A stretch of 64,000 nucleotides of DNA from Dickeya poaceiphila (GCF_007858975.2 NZ_CP042220.2:1054001-1118000); one strand, 5' to 3'; shown: positions 41,491 to 52,127, counted from the stretch's first letter. Translations and numbers: made by a program. The notes: generated by a model from the letters alone, not told the origin.

Positions 41491-41900
41491 ATGCCGGGTG
41501 TCGTTCTCGTGACGTTATTCTCATGACGGGGGAGCTTCGGTATCAGGCCGGATTGCCTCTCGGTTTTCTACTCTGTCGTTTGCATTATTTAGGATATGAA
41601 ATTATTTAGGGTGTAGAGTTATTTTTCAGATGACAAGAGGCATGGAGTGGTCTGCTTTAATGATGTAATAAATTATTCAGCTTAGAATAGAACTATGGTC
41701 AGGATGGTATAAAAAATAACAAGTCATGAGAGTGACTAATATTATTTCCCACGGTTTTAGGTTTTCTGCAACAGAATAAAAAAACAGCCTCTGCAAAAAC
41801 AGAGGCTGTTTTTTTGATTGGAATCAGCGGTAATTTATATCCATAGAACGACTTATCTATAGGACTACCGCCTCTTCCATCGACGTATGCCTGATAGCGA
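41491..41900. other. Intergenic region downstream of ompA and the reductase
   Basis: These 410 bases separate two convergent genes. The only structure I can support is the strong hairpin at 41784-41813. The rest is AT-rich and shows no gene. Confidence 0.5.
41784..41813. terminator. Bidirectional terminator between ompA and the aldo/keto reductase
   Basis: ACAGCCTCTG pairs perfectly with CAGAGGCTGT around CAAAAA-type loop bases. The stem is flanked by an A-run on the left and a T-run on the right, so it can work in both directions. It lies about 90 bases past the ompA stop. Confidence 0.85.
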
Positions 41901-42965
41901 TTAAGCCTGAGGCTGAGTCACGACGTCTTTGATGCCTTTCACTTCGATCTCTACGCGACGATCCGGTGCCAGACATTCGATCAGCGCTGCACGTGCTTTC
42001 ACGTTAGCACAGTTGGAACCAGTAACCGGATTGGATTTACCCATACCACGAGCAGAGATCTTGTTAGACGGGATACCTTTGTGTACCAGGTAGTCAACAA
42101 CAGTCTGTGCACGTTTGGCGGACAGAGTCTGGTTGTACTGGTCGGAACCCAGGCGGTCAGTGAAGCCCAGAACAACGACAGAACCATCTTTCGGGTCCAG
42201 AGAACTCAGCTGAGAATACAGCTGGTCCAGAGAGCGCTGACCTTCCGGTTTCAGAGTTGCTTTGTTGAAGTTGAACAGTACGTCAGACTTCAGCGTGAAG
42301 CGTTTGGTCTGAACAACCGGAGCTGGGGCCGGAACCGGAGCCGGGGCCGGTGCAACAACCGGAGCCGGGGCAGCAGTTTCCTGACCGAAACGGTAAGAAA
42401 CGCCCACGCTCAGCAGACCGTTATCCGGACGACCACCAACAGTGGCAGCATCGCCAATGTTGTTCACCCACTGGTAGTCCAGACGGGTTGCCCAGTTTTT
42501 GGTGATAGCGTATTCAACACCCACTGCTGCCAGCGGAGACACGCCAGTGTCGTTATTGCTACGACCAGTGGCGTCACGGCTGTCAGCACGCCATACAAAA
42601 CCACCCAGACGCGTGTAGACGTCCAGATCGTCAATGATCGGGTAGCTCAGTTTAGTTGCCAACTGAACGCCCTGCGCTTTGAAGCTGCCATTGTTGCTGC
42701 CGCTATACTTCATACGGCCCAGCCAGTCATAGCCCATTTCAAAACCCAGGTACGGGTTAACCTGATAACCACCGAATGCACCAGCACCCAGTTGGTTTTT
42801 CTGGGCATCGGTTGAATTGTAACCATTGCCGGTCAGGCCAGTATCATGGTACTGGGACCAGCCCAGCTTACCACCAGCGTACCAGGTGTTATCGTTCGGT
42901 GCGGCTTGTGCTACGGTAGCAAAGCCAGCCAGTGCCACTGCAATTGCGATAGCTGTTTTTTTCAT
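41901..42965 (-). CDS. ompA: Outer membrane porin A
   Basis: OmpA is the abundant eight-stranded outer-membrane barrel with a periplasmic peptidoglycan-binding domain. The 354-aa precursor starts [20 protein letters not shown] with cleavage after AQA. The barrel is followed by an Ala-Pro hinge (repeated APAPVV) and the C-terminal domain with [13 protein letters not shown] and the two cysteines of [19 protein letters not shown]. The start at 42965 is fixed by the signal peptide. The gene follows sulA on the same strand as in E. coli. Confidence 0.98.
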   Translation of the reverse strand: MKKTAIAIAVALAGFATVAQAAPNDNTWYAGGKLGWSQYHDTGLTGNGYNSTDAQKNQLGAGAFGGYQVNPYLGFEMGYDWLGRMKYSGSNNGSFKAQGVQLATKLSYPIIDDLDVYTRLGGFVWRADSRDATGRSNNDTGVSPLAAVGVEYAITKNWATRLDYQWVNNIGDAATVGGRPDNGLLSVGVSYRFGQETAAPAPVVAPAPAPVPAPAPVVQTKRFTLKSDVLFNFNKATLKPEGQRSLDQLYSQLSSLDPKDGSVVVLGFTDRLGSDQYNQTLSAKRAQTVVDYLVHKGIPSNKISARGMGKSNPVTGSNCANVKARAALIECLAPDRRVEIEVKGIKDVVTQPQA

Positions 42966-43327
42966 TTTACGCCTCATTATCATCCAAATCGGCAATTAAC
43001 TCTGAAAGCTAATCAGCCTTTGGTTAAAATCCTTTCTCGGAGATACTGCCCTTGGTCTAATTACGTGCTGCCAGTGAACTGGCATTATGAAGGGCAACTC
43101 CAGCGAGCTAAAGTCTACAACGTGGTGAGAAAGTTACAAGCATGATGTGACTGCTGCCATAAAAAAACCAGCCATTCATACATAATTATTAACAAATAAT
43201 GGGCGATTTTATCAGATTACCCGAATATCTTTTAATTTTAATATACTGCAATAACTTGCTGGGCACGGTATTTCCGTGGGCTGCGGAGAATTTGCGATGC
43301 TTTTATAAGAAAAATCCTAATATTCAT
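42966..43327 (-). promoter_or_regulatory. ompA leader and promoter region
   Basis: The 362 bases between sulA and ompA contain no gene. The proximal part should form the long, stabilised ompA 5' leader, which in E. coli is about 134 bases and is a target of the MicA small RNA. I could not place the promoter hexamers with confidence. Confidence 0.4.
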
Positions 43328-43822
43328 TTAATGATACAATCTTGGATGAATTTTTAGTGTAGAAAATGGTCCTGTGATCGACTTTTCCTCTGGACGCATA
43401 AGAAATCCATAGGTGTTTCCTTGCTGTGCCGCTCTTTGCAAGCGCATTTTTTGTTCATTCTCCAGATCACCCGGCAGCCAGCATAATACGACGCTGTAAT
43501 TACCCGTCATTAACGCTTTCTCCATTACATCAGCGGTAGATACTGGGTTGATGCGATGTAATTCAATCATTTTTTCTAATGGTAATCCTGCTTGTTGTAA
43601 CCACAGGCGGCTGAGCTTCTGCTGTGGTGAAAGCCAGAGTAGCCAGCGTGATTGCGTACCTAGTTGTTGCAACAACGGGAGTAGCAACGGTGTCAGCATG
43701 GGATGGTCGTCACCATAGACGATTTCACTGATAAACCCGCTGGAGGCCGTTTTTGGCATTGTGCCATGACTTAGGTCTGACCTATGGCCGATATGACGAG
43801 AACGAACAGTTTGAGTACGCAT
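43328..43822 (-). CDS. sulA: SOS cell-division inhibitor SulA
   Basis: SulA blocks FtsZ polymerisation during the SOS response and is degraded by Lon. The 164-aa product is near the E. coli length (169). Recognisable segments are SGFISEIVYGDDHPMLTPLL, SRWLLWLSPQQKLSRLWLQQ and the C-terminal HPRLYH, the Lon-recognition end. A consensus LexA box lies just upstream. It sits between ompA and tfoX as in E. coli. Confidence 0.95.
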   Translation of the reverse strand: MRTQTVRSRHIGHRSDLSHGTMPKTASSGFISEIVYGDDHPMLTPLLLPLLQQLGTQSRWLLWLSPQQKLSRLWLQQAGLPLEKMIELHRINPVSTADVMEKALMTGNYSVVLCWLPGDLENEQKMRLQRAAQQGNTYGFLMRPEEKSITGPFSTLKIHPRLYH

Positions 43823-43845
43823 AGTTTCTTTACCTCACTGTCACA

Positions 43846-43861
43846 CTGTATGTGTGTACAG
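43846..43861 (-). promoter_or_regulatory. LexA operator of sulA
   Basis: CTGTATGTGTGTACAG fits the LexA box CTGT-N8-ACAG exactly. It lies 24 bases before the sulA start codon, the expected place for SOS repression. Confidence 0.92.
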
Positions 43862-44041
43862 TATATTTTGTGTGAGCAAAGATCAATCAGAATTTCTGAA
43901 AGCGCTTCGCATAATCACCAGACTATTGCCCACATGACATTTTTTGTATTTGAAGACACTGTTTCGCTGTGTTTAATTAATTGTTCCTGCTACGGATGTC
44001 TCTGGTAAACAAGAAAAAACACTCAATACAAGGAATAAGTA

Positions 44042-44671
44042 ATGAAAAAACTATGCGAAAAAAGGATTTTACAGGCGAAAGCGTTATTTGCGCCGCTGGG
44101 GCATATTTTCTCCCGCTCACAATTTGGCGGTTACAGCATTGCGGCGGATGGTGTGATTTTCGCGCTTGTATCCAGCGGGGAACTCTATCTGCGTGCTGCG
44201 CCTCGTAACGAGGGTTTTTTCCTCGAACAACAGGCACCTAAACTGATTTATACCAAACGTGGTTTGCCGGTGCCGCTTAATTATTATCTGGTCAGTGAGG
44301 AACTCTGGCGAGATGAGTCGGCTTTGTTGGAGCTGGCATCGCTGTCGCTGCAGGGCGCTTGTCAGGACAAAGCAGCCAGAAAACGTTGCATCAGGCTGAA
44401 AGATTTACCGAATATCAATCACGATCTGGAACGTTTACTCTGGAAGGTAGGAATTAAGAATATCGATGAATTACATCGGTTTGGGGCGAAAATCAGCTAT
44501 CTTAAACTGCGTTCTGTCAGCCAAAATCTGAGCGTTAATGTGCTGCTGGCGTTGGCAGGCGCTATTTGCGGCGTCCATCAAGCTGCGCTGCCGCAAGGAA
44601 TGCGCAGTGAGTTGATTGAATGGTTTGAGAATACCAGTCCGCGAGCTTTCAGACCGCCCCGAATCAATTAG
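44042..44671 (+). CDS. tfoX: Competence regulator TfoX (Sxy)
   Basis: Sxy/TfoX is the co-regulator that directs CRP to CRP-S sites for competence genes. The 209-aa product has the N-terminal TfoX domain (FSRSQFGGYSIAADGVIFAL, LYLRAAPRNEGFF) and the C-terminal helical domain with DLPNINHDLERLLWKVGIKN and DELHRFGA. It diverges from sulA and ends four bases inside the convergent yccS gene. Confidence 0.94.
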   Translation: MKKLCEKRILQAKALFAPLGHIFSRSQFGGYSIAADGVIFALVSSGELYLRAAPRNEGFFLEQQAPKLIYTKRGLPVPLNYYLVSEELWRDESALLELASLSLQGACQDKAARKRCIRLKDLPNINHDLERLLWKVGIKNIDELHRFGAKISYLKLRSVSQNLSVNVLLALAGAICGVHQAALPQGMRSELIEWFENTSPRAFRPPRIN

Positions 44672-46869
44672 TGCTCTGAGGTCTGTTGTCGATTCCGATG
44701 CATCGTTTCCTGTGAGCGATTTTCTTCAGCAATCATTTGGTTTTTCAGTTGCGTCAGTTCCGGCAGCAGGCCGATGATTAAGTTAACCTGCTGTAATACC
44801 AGTTGTTCCCGACTATCCTGTTCCGGATACTGGGTATGGATACGGTTTTTCAGTGCTTCCAGCTCTCTGTCCAGCGCCAGCGTTGCCTGATCGCTGTTGT
44901 CTTGATGAAGTGCGTCATCGACATAACAAACGCCATCACTGAGTAATTGCAGGGTCTCGGCCGACTGAATATGCTCACGATGTGCTCCCAGCGTGGAAAT
45001 ATATCCCAGCAGTGTGTGGTTAAGGCACATCAATCTGAAGGCGTTTTCCAGTGTGTTGGGCCGGGCATGGGGTTCAGCTGACATGTTGGAAACCACCGAA
45101 GCCAGTTCCGCATCGCTGTTGTGAGCATCGCGGCGGGCGATACGATAAGGCAGTCCATTATCTTTGCCATGACGATACTGAATCATGATGGCGTCGAGAT
45201 AACGACAATTTGTATTCATAGCCTTATTAATTACCGCAGGCAGTCCGCGGAATTTCCAGTCTGGCCAGATAAAACTGACCGCCGCCCAGGCAATGCCGCA
45301 ACCCAGCAACGTATCGACCACTCTTGGAATGGCGACCTCAAACCCTTCGCCCAATAAATTAAAACACATCAGTACCAGCAGGGTGATAAACAGTGTGGCT
45401 TGTGCGTATTGCACAGTGCGAAAGGCAAAAAACAGTACGCCGCTGATAACAATCAGGGTTAGTTGCCCTTCCAGTGATGGCACGATATACAGCAGCGGTA
45501 CGCCGATGAGTACCCCGCCCAGCGTTCCGACAATGCGCAATGCTAAGCGGCGGCGGGTGGCGTTGTAGTTTGGCTGGCAGACAAACAGACTGGTCAGCAG
45601 AATCCAGTAGCCATGGTGTAAGCCGGTCAACTGAATAATTGCGTAACCGATACACAGTACCAGTGACATACGCACTGCATGGCGAAACAGCGATGACTGT
45701 GGAGTAAGGTGACGGCTAATACGTAACCGGATGTCGCTCCAGCCGGTAATTTTATCGTCAGATAGCCGGCTTTCTGCCGGAAGGCGATGATTGTGGCGTT
45801 CAAGCGTCTGCTCGGATTGGATATTGATTAACTGAGCGTCAATCGCCCGTAAGTTATTGAGTAAATAGCGCAACGCCTTGATGTATAACGTTTCTACCCC
45901 TTGAGCTGCCAGCCGGTCGATAGCGGCGTCTAAATGGGAGAAGGCCCGCTCAATGCGGTAATCATGCTGGTATTTTTGCTGCAGTAAAATGGACTGTGAT
46001 ACCAGTTGGCAGGCGCGAGACAGCATGAATAGCAAACGCTGAAATCGAAAAGGTACATCACTGTAGCGCAGCATATGTCGCAATTGTTCATACTGGATGT
46101 GTACCGAACTGGCATGTTCGTGAATATCCTGCGCGACAAAATAATAGTGCAGCGTGCGCCGGGTGCCACGCTGGCCCCGATCACCACGTAGCCGAGTCAG
46201 TAACGATGCCTTGGCCTGATTGAGTGTATTCACCAACTGGCCGTTGGCCATCGCTACATCGATCAATGGTTGATCGTTGTCATCGATATCAGGGTCGAAC
46301 AGGTTGGATTTGGTTTCCAGATAGTGCGCCAGTTGCTGATAGCACCGGGCCAGATTGTCCTGCAATGGACGAATGGGAAATAACAGGTGACCAAGCAGGG
46401 TCAATAGGTTGTACCACAGCGCCCCTAATAACAGTAGAAACGGTTGTTGGTACCAATCGCTGTAAAGCGAAATGCCCAGCATGGTATAAATGGCTATCAG
46501 CAATGCGCCGAAAGCGATAGTCGCGTAGCGCTTCCCCAGCGAACCCAGCAGAATAAAGCTCCAGGTTGAGAGCGCCAGTCCGATGGCAAATAACCACGGG
46601 TGTGGATAAAGCAGTTCGATCGACACCGAGGCGACCAGAAAGCAGGCAAGGGTAATCAGCAGGTTAAACAGGCGTCCAGACAACCGGTCATCAAGATCGG
46701 TCAGCGCTGCCGCGACCACACCCAGTGTTAAAGGGATGGTGCTGGTGGAGACATCTAACCACCAGGGGACAAGCGCCGCACCACTGAGTGCGATCAGTAT
46801 CCGCAGGTTATACAGCCAGCTACTATTATAGATAACTCGCCGCAGGTTGGTTGTGACGCTCTGTTGCAC
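44668..46869 (-). CDS. yccS: YccS family inner-membrane protein
   Basis: This 733-aa protein has two blocks of membrane helices, at the N-terminus (about 20-165) and the middle (about 395-520), separated by cytoplasmic helical domains. That is the FUSC/YccS layout. Segments such as GVVAAALTDLDDRLSGRLFN and FRHAVRMSLVLCIGYAIIQ are typical. Function is uncertain; relatives are aromatic-acid exporters or fusaric-acid resistance pumps. It follows yccF by 18 bases and ends in the tfoX stop. Confidence 0.93.
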   Translation of the reverse strand: MQQSVTTNLRRVIYNSSWLYNLRILIALSGAALVPWWLDVSTSTIPLTLGVVAAALTDLDDRLSGRLFNLLITLACFLVASVSIELLYPHPWLFAIGLALSTWSFILLGSLGKRYATIAFGALLIAIYTMLGISLYSDWYQQPFLLLLGALWYNLLTLLGHLLFPIRPLQDNLARCYQQLAHYLETKSNLFDPDIDDNDQPLIDVAMANGQLVNTLNQAKASLLTRLRGDRGQRGTRRTLHYYFVAQDIHEHASSVHIQYEQLRHMLRYSDVPFRFQRLLFMLSRACQLVSQSILLQQKYQHDYRIERAFSHLDAAIDRLAAQGVETLYIKALRYLLNNLRAIDAQLINIQSEQTLERHNHRLPAESRLSDDKITGWSDIRLRISRHLTPQSSLFRHAVRMSLVLCIGYAIIQLTGLHHGYWILLTSLFVCQPNYNATRRRLALRIVGTLGGVLIGVPLLYIVPSLEGQLTLIVISGVLFFAFRTVQYAQATLFITLLVLMCFNLLGEGFEVAIPRVVDTLLGCGIAWAAVSFIWPDWKFRGLPAVINKAMNTNCRYLDAIMIQYRHGKDNGLPYRIARRDAHNSDAELASVVSNMSAEPHARPNTLENAFRLMCLNHTLLGYISTLGAHREHIQSAETLQLLSDGVCYVDDALHQDNSDQATLALDRELEALKNRIHTQYPEQDSREQLVLQQVNLIIGLLPELTQLKNQMIAEENRSQETMHRNRQQTSEH

Positions 46870-46887
46870 GATGATAATCCGTCCTGG

Positions 46888-47334
46888 TTACTGATAACGC
46901 CGATGGGCGTTGGCTTCTCTGGCAGCCTGTGCCTCTTCCACTGATACCACGCGCCGGCCTACCGGCCACAGGGCAATGGCGGCAATTTTGAAGTTCGCTA
47001 TCCCAACCGGGATGCCGATGATAGTCAGGCATTGGGCGATACCGCTGGCAATGTGCGACAGACACAGCCACCAACCGAAAAAGATCAACCAGAACACATT
47101 GAGCAATGTACCACTGGCATTGAGCAGCGTACTTTTTTGCTCTGGCCGTAGCTCATCAACGTGAATAGCTTCATTACCATATGGCAACAGCGAGAGCTTG
47201 GTAATTTCCCAGCATGAACGTGTCAGCGGCAGGGTAAACACCAGAACAAGGCTGACGACAGTAGCCAGCAACCAGGCGAGCGTCGTAAAAAAACCGCCCA
47301 GCACGAAATTCAGGATATTGAGTACGGCTCGCAT
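46888..47334 (-). CDS. yccF: YccF domain inner-membrane protein
   Basis: This 148-aa membrane protein matches E. coli YccF: MRAVLNILNFVLGGFFTTLA, then LTRSCWEITKLSLLPYGNEA and WLIFFGWWLCLSHIASGI. About four helices are visible. The ATG at 47334 is chosen by homology. Function unknown. It is cotranscribed with yccS and divergent from helD. Confidence 0.92.
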   Translation of the reverse strand: MRAVLNILNFVLGGFFTTLAWLLATVVSLVLVFTLPLTRSCWEITKLSLLPYGNEAIHVDELRPEQKSTLLNASGTLLNVFWLIFFGWWLCLSHIASGIAQCLTIIGIPVGIANFKIAAIALWPVGRRVVSVEEAQAAREANAHRRYQ

Positions 47335-47487
47335 GATATGACTACCCTCGGTCAAACCCTATGACTGGAAACGAATTATCACATTATTAGCCGGGTTATT
47401 CTAACGCGTTTTTCTGGCTAGAGCGCGAGGTCGGATAACGGTTACACTACAACTTTACACATTTCTTTTGAGCATGGCGCAGGACTC

Positions 47488-49545
47488 ATGGAACTGAAAT
47501 CTACCGCGTTGGGTAAGCATCTGGCACAGCACCCTTACAATCGCGTGCAATTGCTGAATGCCGGCGTCAATGTCAGCGGTGATCGGCATGAATATCTCAT
47601 TCCATTTAATCAGTTGCTGGCGATTCGCTGTAAGAAAGGGTTGATTTGGGGCGAACTGGAGTTCGAACTGCCGGAAGATAAGGTCGTGCGCCTGCACGGT
47701 ACTGAGTGGCAGGAAACCCAGCAGTTTTTTCGCCATCTGTTCAAGTCCTGGCAAAGCTGGAGCCAGGAGATGAGCGAGGTCTGCAAAGCGGTATTGCAGC
47801 GACTGGTCGATGAGATTGCACATCAGGAAGCGGCAGATGGTTGGTTCAGCCGTCAGATTCTGGTACGCGTCCAGCAGGATATTCGTGCAGGGTTTGCCGC
47901 ACTGCCGTTGCCGCTGGTCCGTCTGGATGAGTTTGAGTCCTGCCGTGACAACTATCAGCGTTGTCTGCGTTGGCTGGAGCAAGGGGAGATGTTGCGCCAG
48001 CAAGCCAACCAGCGCTGGGCAGAAAATGTCCTGATCGAACAGCGTGCATTTTTCGATACGGTGGAAAGTTCGCCGTTGAATCTTAGCCAGTGTCGTGCGG
48101 TAGTGAATGGCGAGAATGCCGTACTGGTGTTGGCTGGTGCGGGCAGTGGCAAAACGTCGGTGTTGGTGGCGCGTGCTGCCTGGTTGCTGTATCGCACTGA
48201 GGCGTCTTCACAGCAGATTCTGTTGCTGGCGTTTGGCAGACAGGCCGCGGATGAAATGAACAGCCGCATCCGTGAGCGGCTGCCTGCCGACGATGTTCAG
48301 GCCATGACTTTTCATGCGCTGGCGCTGCATATCATTCAGCAGTGCAGCCGTAAAGCTCCGGTGATCAGTCAACTGGAAACCGACGGTGTACACCGGCGCG
48401 CATTTCTGATTCAGCACTGGCAGCAGCAATGTGACGAAAAGAAAACCCAGGCGAAAGGGTGGCGGCAATGGTTGACTGAAGAACTGGAGTGGACATTGCC
48501 TGAAGGGAATTTCTGGCAGGATGCGGCTATTGCGTCGAGACTGGCTGGTCGCCTGGAGCGGTGGTTAGGCCTGATGCGGATGCACGGTGGCACCCAAAGT
48601 GAGATGTTGGCGCTGGCTGATGACGAAACGCGCCCTCTGTTTCAGCAACGGTTGCGCTTAATGGCGCCGTTACTGAAAGTCTGGAAAAAAGCGCTAAAAG
48701 ATGAAGGTGCTGTAGATTTTTCCGGTTTGATCCATCAGGCAATCAACTATCTTGATAAAGGGCGTTTTGTCAGTCCGTGGCGACATATTTTGGTGGATGA
48801 ATTTCAGGATATTTCTCCCCAGCGCGCCCGATTGCTGGAGGCGTTGCGTCGGCAATCACCCGATAGCAGCCTGTTTGCAGTGGGGGATGACTGGCAGGCG
48901 ATTTACCGTTTTAGCGGCGCTGAACTGACGCTTACCACAGCATTTGAACAGCATTTTGGTGACGGGGCGCAGTGTGTATTAGATACCACTTATCGCTTTA
49001 ACCACCGTATTGGAGATATCGCCAACCGTTTTATTCAGCAAAACCCGGCCCAGTTGAAAAAAACACTCAACAGCTTGCGAAATGGTGATAAGAAATCGGT
49101 CGTGTTGCTGCCGCAAGAACAGTTGGATGCCTTGCTGGATAAGATGAGTGGCTATGTGACGCCAGAGGCACGTATTCTGGTGCTGGCGCGCTATCACCAT
49201 TTACGCCCTGATGTGTTGGATAAGGCGCAGACTCGCTGGCCGCATTTGCACCTCGATTTCATGACGATTCATGCCAGCAAGGGACAGCAGGCGGACTATG
49301 TGATTGTGCTGGGGTTGCATGAAGGGCGTGATGGTTTTCCAGCACCACCACGCGAGTCGGTGCTGGAAGCGGTATTGTTGCCACGACCGGAACCCTTTCC
49401 AGACGCAGAAGAACGCCGTTTGTTATATGTGGCATTGACCAGAGCGAAACATCAGGTGTGGTTGCTGTACGATCACGATGAACCCTCGGTATTTGTGGAT
49501 GATCTGCATCAGTTGGGGGTGCCGATACAGCGCAAACCGGGTTAA
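47488..49545 (+). CDS. helD: DNA helicase IV
   Basis: HelD is a superfamily 1 3'-to-5' helicase related to UvrD/Rep. The 685-aa protein is one residue longer than in E. coli. It has the Walker A motif LAGAGSGKTSVLVARAAWLL, motif II LVDEFQDISPQRARLLEAL, motif III GDDWQAIYRFSGAEL and motif VI VALTRAKHQVWLLYD. The N-terminal 190 residues form the specific RNA-polymerase-like or accessory region. It converges with mgsA. Confidence 0.96.
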   Translation: MELKSTALGKHLAQHPYNRVQLLNAGVNVSGDRHEYLIPFNQLLAIRCKKGLIWGELEFELPEDKVVRLHGTEWQETQQFFRHLFKSWQSWSQEMSEVCKAVLQRLVDEIAHQEAADGWFSRQILVRVQQDIRAGFAALPLPLVRLDEFESCRDNYQRCLRWLEQGEMLRQQANQRWAENVLIEQRAFFDTVESSPLNLSQCRAVVNGENAVLVLAGAGSGKTSVLVARAAWLLYRTEASSQQILLLAFGRQAADEMNSRIRERLPADDVQAMTFHALALHIIQQCSRKAPVISQLETDGVHRRAFLIQHWQQQCDEKKTQAKGWRQWLTEELEWTLPEGNFWQDAAIASRLAGRLERWLGLMRMHGGTQSEMLALADDETRPLFQQRLRLMAPLLKVWKKALKDEGAVDFSGLIHQAINYLDKGRFVSPWRHILVDEFQDISPQRARLLEALRRQSPDSSLFAVGDDWQAIYRFSGAELTLTTAFEQHFGDGAQCVLDTTYRFNHRIGDIANRFIQQNPAQLKKTLNSLRNGDKKSVVLLPQEQLDALLDKMSGYVTPEARILVLARYHHLRPDVLDKAQTRWPHLHLDFMTIHASKGQQADYVIVLGLHEGRDGFPAPPRESVLEAVLLPRPEPFPDAEERRLLYVALTRAKHQVWLLYDHDEPSVFVDDLHQLGVPIQRKPG

Positions 49546-49572
49546 CGTTATTTGTTTAAATTCTTGAGAAAA

Positions 49573-49600
49573 AAACTGGCCGGTTAGCGGCCAGTTTTAG
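49573..49600. terminator. Bidirectional terminator between helD and mgsA
   Basis: AAACTGGCC pairs with GGCCAGTTT around a GGTTAGC-type loop, with A-rich sequence on the left and TTTTAG on the right. It serves two convergent genes. Confidence 0.8.
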
Positions 49601-49614
49601 CAGGGAAACGGTGG

Positions 49615-50073
49615 TTATTTCAGACGGCCCTGAAGGTAACGCTGATAATCCGGAATGGTGACGGAAACCGGCTGACGGAACAGCGCGGAATTAATCAGGA
49701 AGTCTGCTGTGGAGCGGTTGGTGGCGACTGGGATATTCCACACTGTCGCCAGGCGTAACAACGCTTTGACGTCAGGGTCATGCGGCACGGCATTGAGCGG
49801 GTCCCAGAAAAAAATCAGCATATCGATTTTCCCTTCGGAGATCAGGGCGCCCACCTGTTGATCGCCGCCCATCGGCCCACTCAGCATACTCCTGACAGGC
49901 AGGCCGGTATGCAGTTGAATCAGGTTGCCTGTCGTGCCGGTCGCATACAAATGGTGTTCCGCCAGTTGGGTCTTGTTGGCGCTAACCCATTCCAGCAGCG
50001 ATTCTTTACAGTGATCGTGCGCAACCAGTGCAATGTGCTTGTGCACCTCGATTGTGCGGGTGGTGTACTCCAT
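49615..50073 (-). CDS. mgsA: Methylglyoxal synthase
   Basis: MgsA converts dihydroxyacetone phosphate to methylglyoxal, a bypass used when sugar phosphates build up. The 152-aa enzyme equals the E. coli length. Motifs include [33 protein letters not shown] and the catalytic [18 protein letters not shown]. It lies after helD in the conserved block. Confidence 0.97.
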   Translation of the reverse strand: MEYTTRTIEVHKHIALVAHDHCKESLLEWVSANKTQLAEHHLYATGTTGNLIQLHTGLPVRSMLSGPMGGDQQVGALISEGKIDMLIFFWDPLNAVPHDPDVKALLRLATVWNIPVATNRSTADFLINSALFRQPVSVTIPDYQRYLQGRLK

Positions 50074-50200
50074 AGCGACATCCTTAGAACAGTATAGTTT
50101 TTACAGATTACGGAAACAGGGTTTCAGTGGAAAGCAGCAGACTGAAAAAATGCGAGCATCTTTCCAAAAGCGGTGTTTTTTGTCTTTAAAATCAGCATGA

Positions 50201-50848
50201 TTAATGCGTTTTTCTTTCTTTAACCCATTCCAGAAAGCGCTGACGTGTTCCTTTGTCGGCTTGTTGAAGCCAGGATTGCATAATACCGAGCGTATCTGAC
50301 GAATTGTCTGGCGTGCAGGTCGCGGCAGAATTTCTGGCAGGGGACGGCGGAGCGAAGGTAATGACGGCTGCGGGCTGGCCTGAACGATTGTAATCCGCCA
50401 TACGTATTTCGATTTCACCTGCTAACGCTGATTCGTCAATGCGTAATACATCGGTGTGGGTAGCAATCGGCTGGTTTTTGCTATCGACCAGTTGGTAATC
50501 GGGTGACTGGCTGAAACGCTGCCATGCTCCGGAGTCTTCCAGGCCAGGAAGACGGATGGAAACTTCACTGAGGTTGTGAGCATCAAATGTGCTAATCAGG
50601 CCCGGAGAACGATAAGTCTGTCGGGTTCCCATTGATCTACCAACTGGTTTCAGGACCTGAAAAACAATTTGGTGGTAGCCTTTTTCCAGTTCGAGGCTGT
50701 CGGCGCCATTAAGTAACGAACCGGAGATTTTTTTCCCATCAATCATCATCAGCTCAATATCCGATCTGAGTTTTAGCGTTGTTGCCATCGCTGGAGAACT
50801 GAGCGTGAGCAACCACAGCATGGCGGCGATAGCGGAAACTGTTTTCAT
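50201..50848 (-). CDS. csgI: YccT/CsgI family periplasmic protein (DUF2057)
   Basis: This 215-aa exported protein matches YccT, recently named CsgI because it inhibits curli (CsgA) assembly in E. coli and Salmonella. A signal peptide ends SSPAMA. The domain shows LKLRSDIELMMIDGKKISGS and ELEKGYHQIVFQV. The start at 50848 is fixed by the signal peptide. No curli genes are in the window, so its partner here is unknown. Confidence 0.88.
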   Translation of the reverse strand: MKTVSAIAAMLWLLTLSSPAMATTLKLRSDIELMMIDGKKISGSLLNGADSLELEKGYHQIVFQVLKPVGRSMGTRQTYRSPGLISTFDAHNLSEVSIRLPGLEDSGAWQRFSQSPDYQLVDSKNQPIATHTDVLRIDESALAGEIEIRMADYNRSGQPAAVITFAPPSPARNSAATCTPDNSSDTLGIMQSWLQQADKGTRQRFLEWVKERKTH

Positions 50849-51108
50849 ATCATGCCTCATTACGGATCTCATCGTTGTATTGTTCAGCAATGAATAGAGT
50901 GTGTCAAAATTTTAAAAATGAAATATTTTGTTATTAATAGGTGGCAAGGAAGTACGTCGTTACACCCGTTATTCGATTGTCGATTGATTTTGCCGGTACA
51001 ACGTATTGATCTGGGTATTCTGCATTACACTGATAACAGACAACGCCAGTTTTTCTTGCATCAGCGCTGAAGTGGGCGTTGGTCGGATTAACAGTCACGG
51101 AGATAATA

Positions 51109-51522
51109 ATGCAAGACAACGATATCAAAGCGTTACTTAATCAGGTAAAAACCATTGCGTTGGTTGGGGCCAGCGATAACCCTTCACGCCCCAGCTATGG
51201 GGTAATGGCTTATCTGCTTGGGCAAGGCTACCGGGTCATTCCGGTTAATCCTGGCCTGGCGGGAAACACGCTGCTGGGGCAGCATGTCTACGCATCACTG
51301 GCTGAAATTCCAGAACCGGTGGATATGGTGGATGTCTTTCGCCAGTCGGATGCCGTGTTTGAAGTGGCGCAGGATGCCATTGCGATTGGCGCGCGGGTGT
51401 TGTGGCTACAAATCGGCGTAATTAATGAAGCGGCGGCAGTACTGGCGCATGACGCCGGCTTGTCGGTGGTGATGGATCGTTGTCCGAAAATTGAAATTCC
51501 CCGCCTGGGGCTGGAAAAATAG
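51109..51522 (+). CDS. yccU: CoA-binding protein YccU
   Basis: This 137-aa Rossmann-fold protein resembles the CoA-binding domain of succinyl-CoA synthetase: TIALVGASDNPSRPSYGVMA, YRVIPVNPGLAG and LWLQIGVINEAAA, with CPKIEIPRL at the end. The start at 51109 follows a GGAG box. Ligand and role are not established. It diverges from csgI. Confidence 0.93.
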   Translation: MQDNDIKALLNQVKTIALVGASDNPSRPSYGVMAYLLGQGYRVIPVNPGLAGNTLLGQHVYASLAEIPEPVDMVDVFRQSDAVFEVAQDAIAIGARVLWLQIGVINEAAAVLAHDAGLSVVMDRCPKIEIPRLGLEK

Positions 51523-51597
51523 GCTGGGCCGCCTCAGGTCCCGATAAGGAATCACACTGACCGCAGACGTGTGCTGCAATCATCCCATCGTCATATG

Positions 51598-51921
51598 TTA
51601 GTGCAGCAGACGCGGCGCACGGCGTCGGATTGTGGCGGCCAGTTCGTCCAGCGATGGATGATCAGAGGGATGGCGGTCCTCACTGATCATGTGTTCTTCT
51701 ATCAATTGTTCTTCAGCCAGATAAGTGTGAATAGGACGACCGTGCTCATCTTCCATCACTACGTGATACCAGGGGGCGGTTCGCAAGGTATCATTGACCG
51801 AAAGCTCCTCCCACTTTGGTTGTTCGAGGGAATACTCAGGATCAATATCGATGACGACGCCAGGGTAACCCAGTAACTTATGACGAATCTGCTGTCCGAT
51901 GGTGAATTTACAGTTAATCAT
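51598..51921 (-). CDS. hspQ: Heat shock protein HspQ
   Basis: HspQ is a small hemimethylated-DNA-binding-fold protein that modulates Lon and the stability of mutant DnaA. The 107-aa sequence contains [40 protein letters not shown] and the C-terminal RRRAPRLLH. It converges with yccU and diverges from the acylphosphatase gene. Heat-shock control is known in E. coli but no sigma-32 promoter was located here. Confidence 0.94.
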   Translation of the reverse strand: MINCKFTIGQQIRHKLLGYPGVVIDIDPEYSLEQPKWEELSVNDTLRTAPWYHVVMEDEHGRPIHTYLAEEQLIEEHMISEDRHPSDHPSLDELAATIRRRAPRLLH

Positions 51922-52127
51922 ATGACCTCCCGACTAAGCGCATTACGTACCCTAAATGGGGGAATGGCGTGTGGTTTTCAAGTCATCAGGCGCAGGGGCA
52001 ATTTGCATCAGGGTGGTTAGCCTGTCAGTCTTTCTATTGTATTAATAATAGGCTGACCGATGGTAAAAAGGCGTTAACTCTGATGCATTTTTACACTGAA
52101 CCCGGTACGCGATTAGAGGAGGACGAT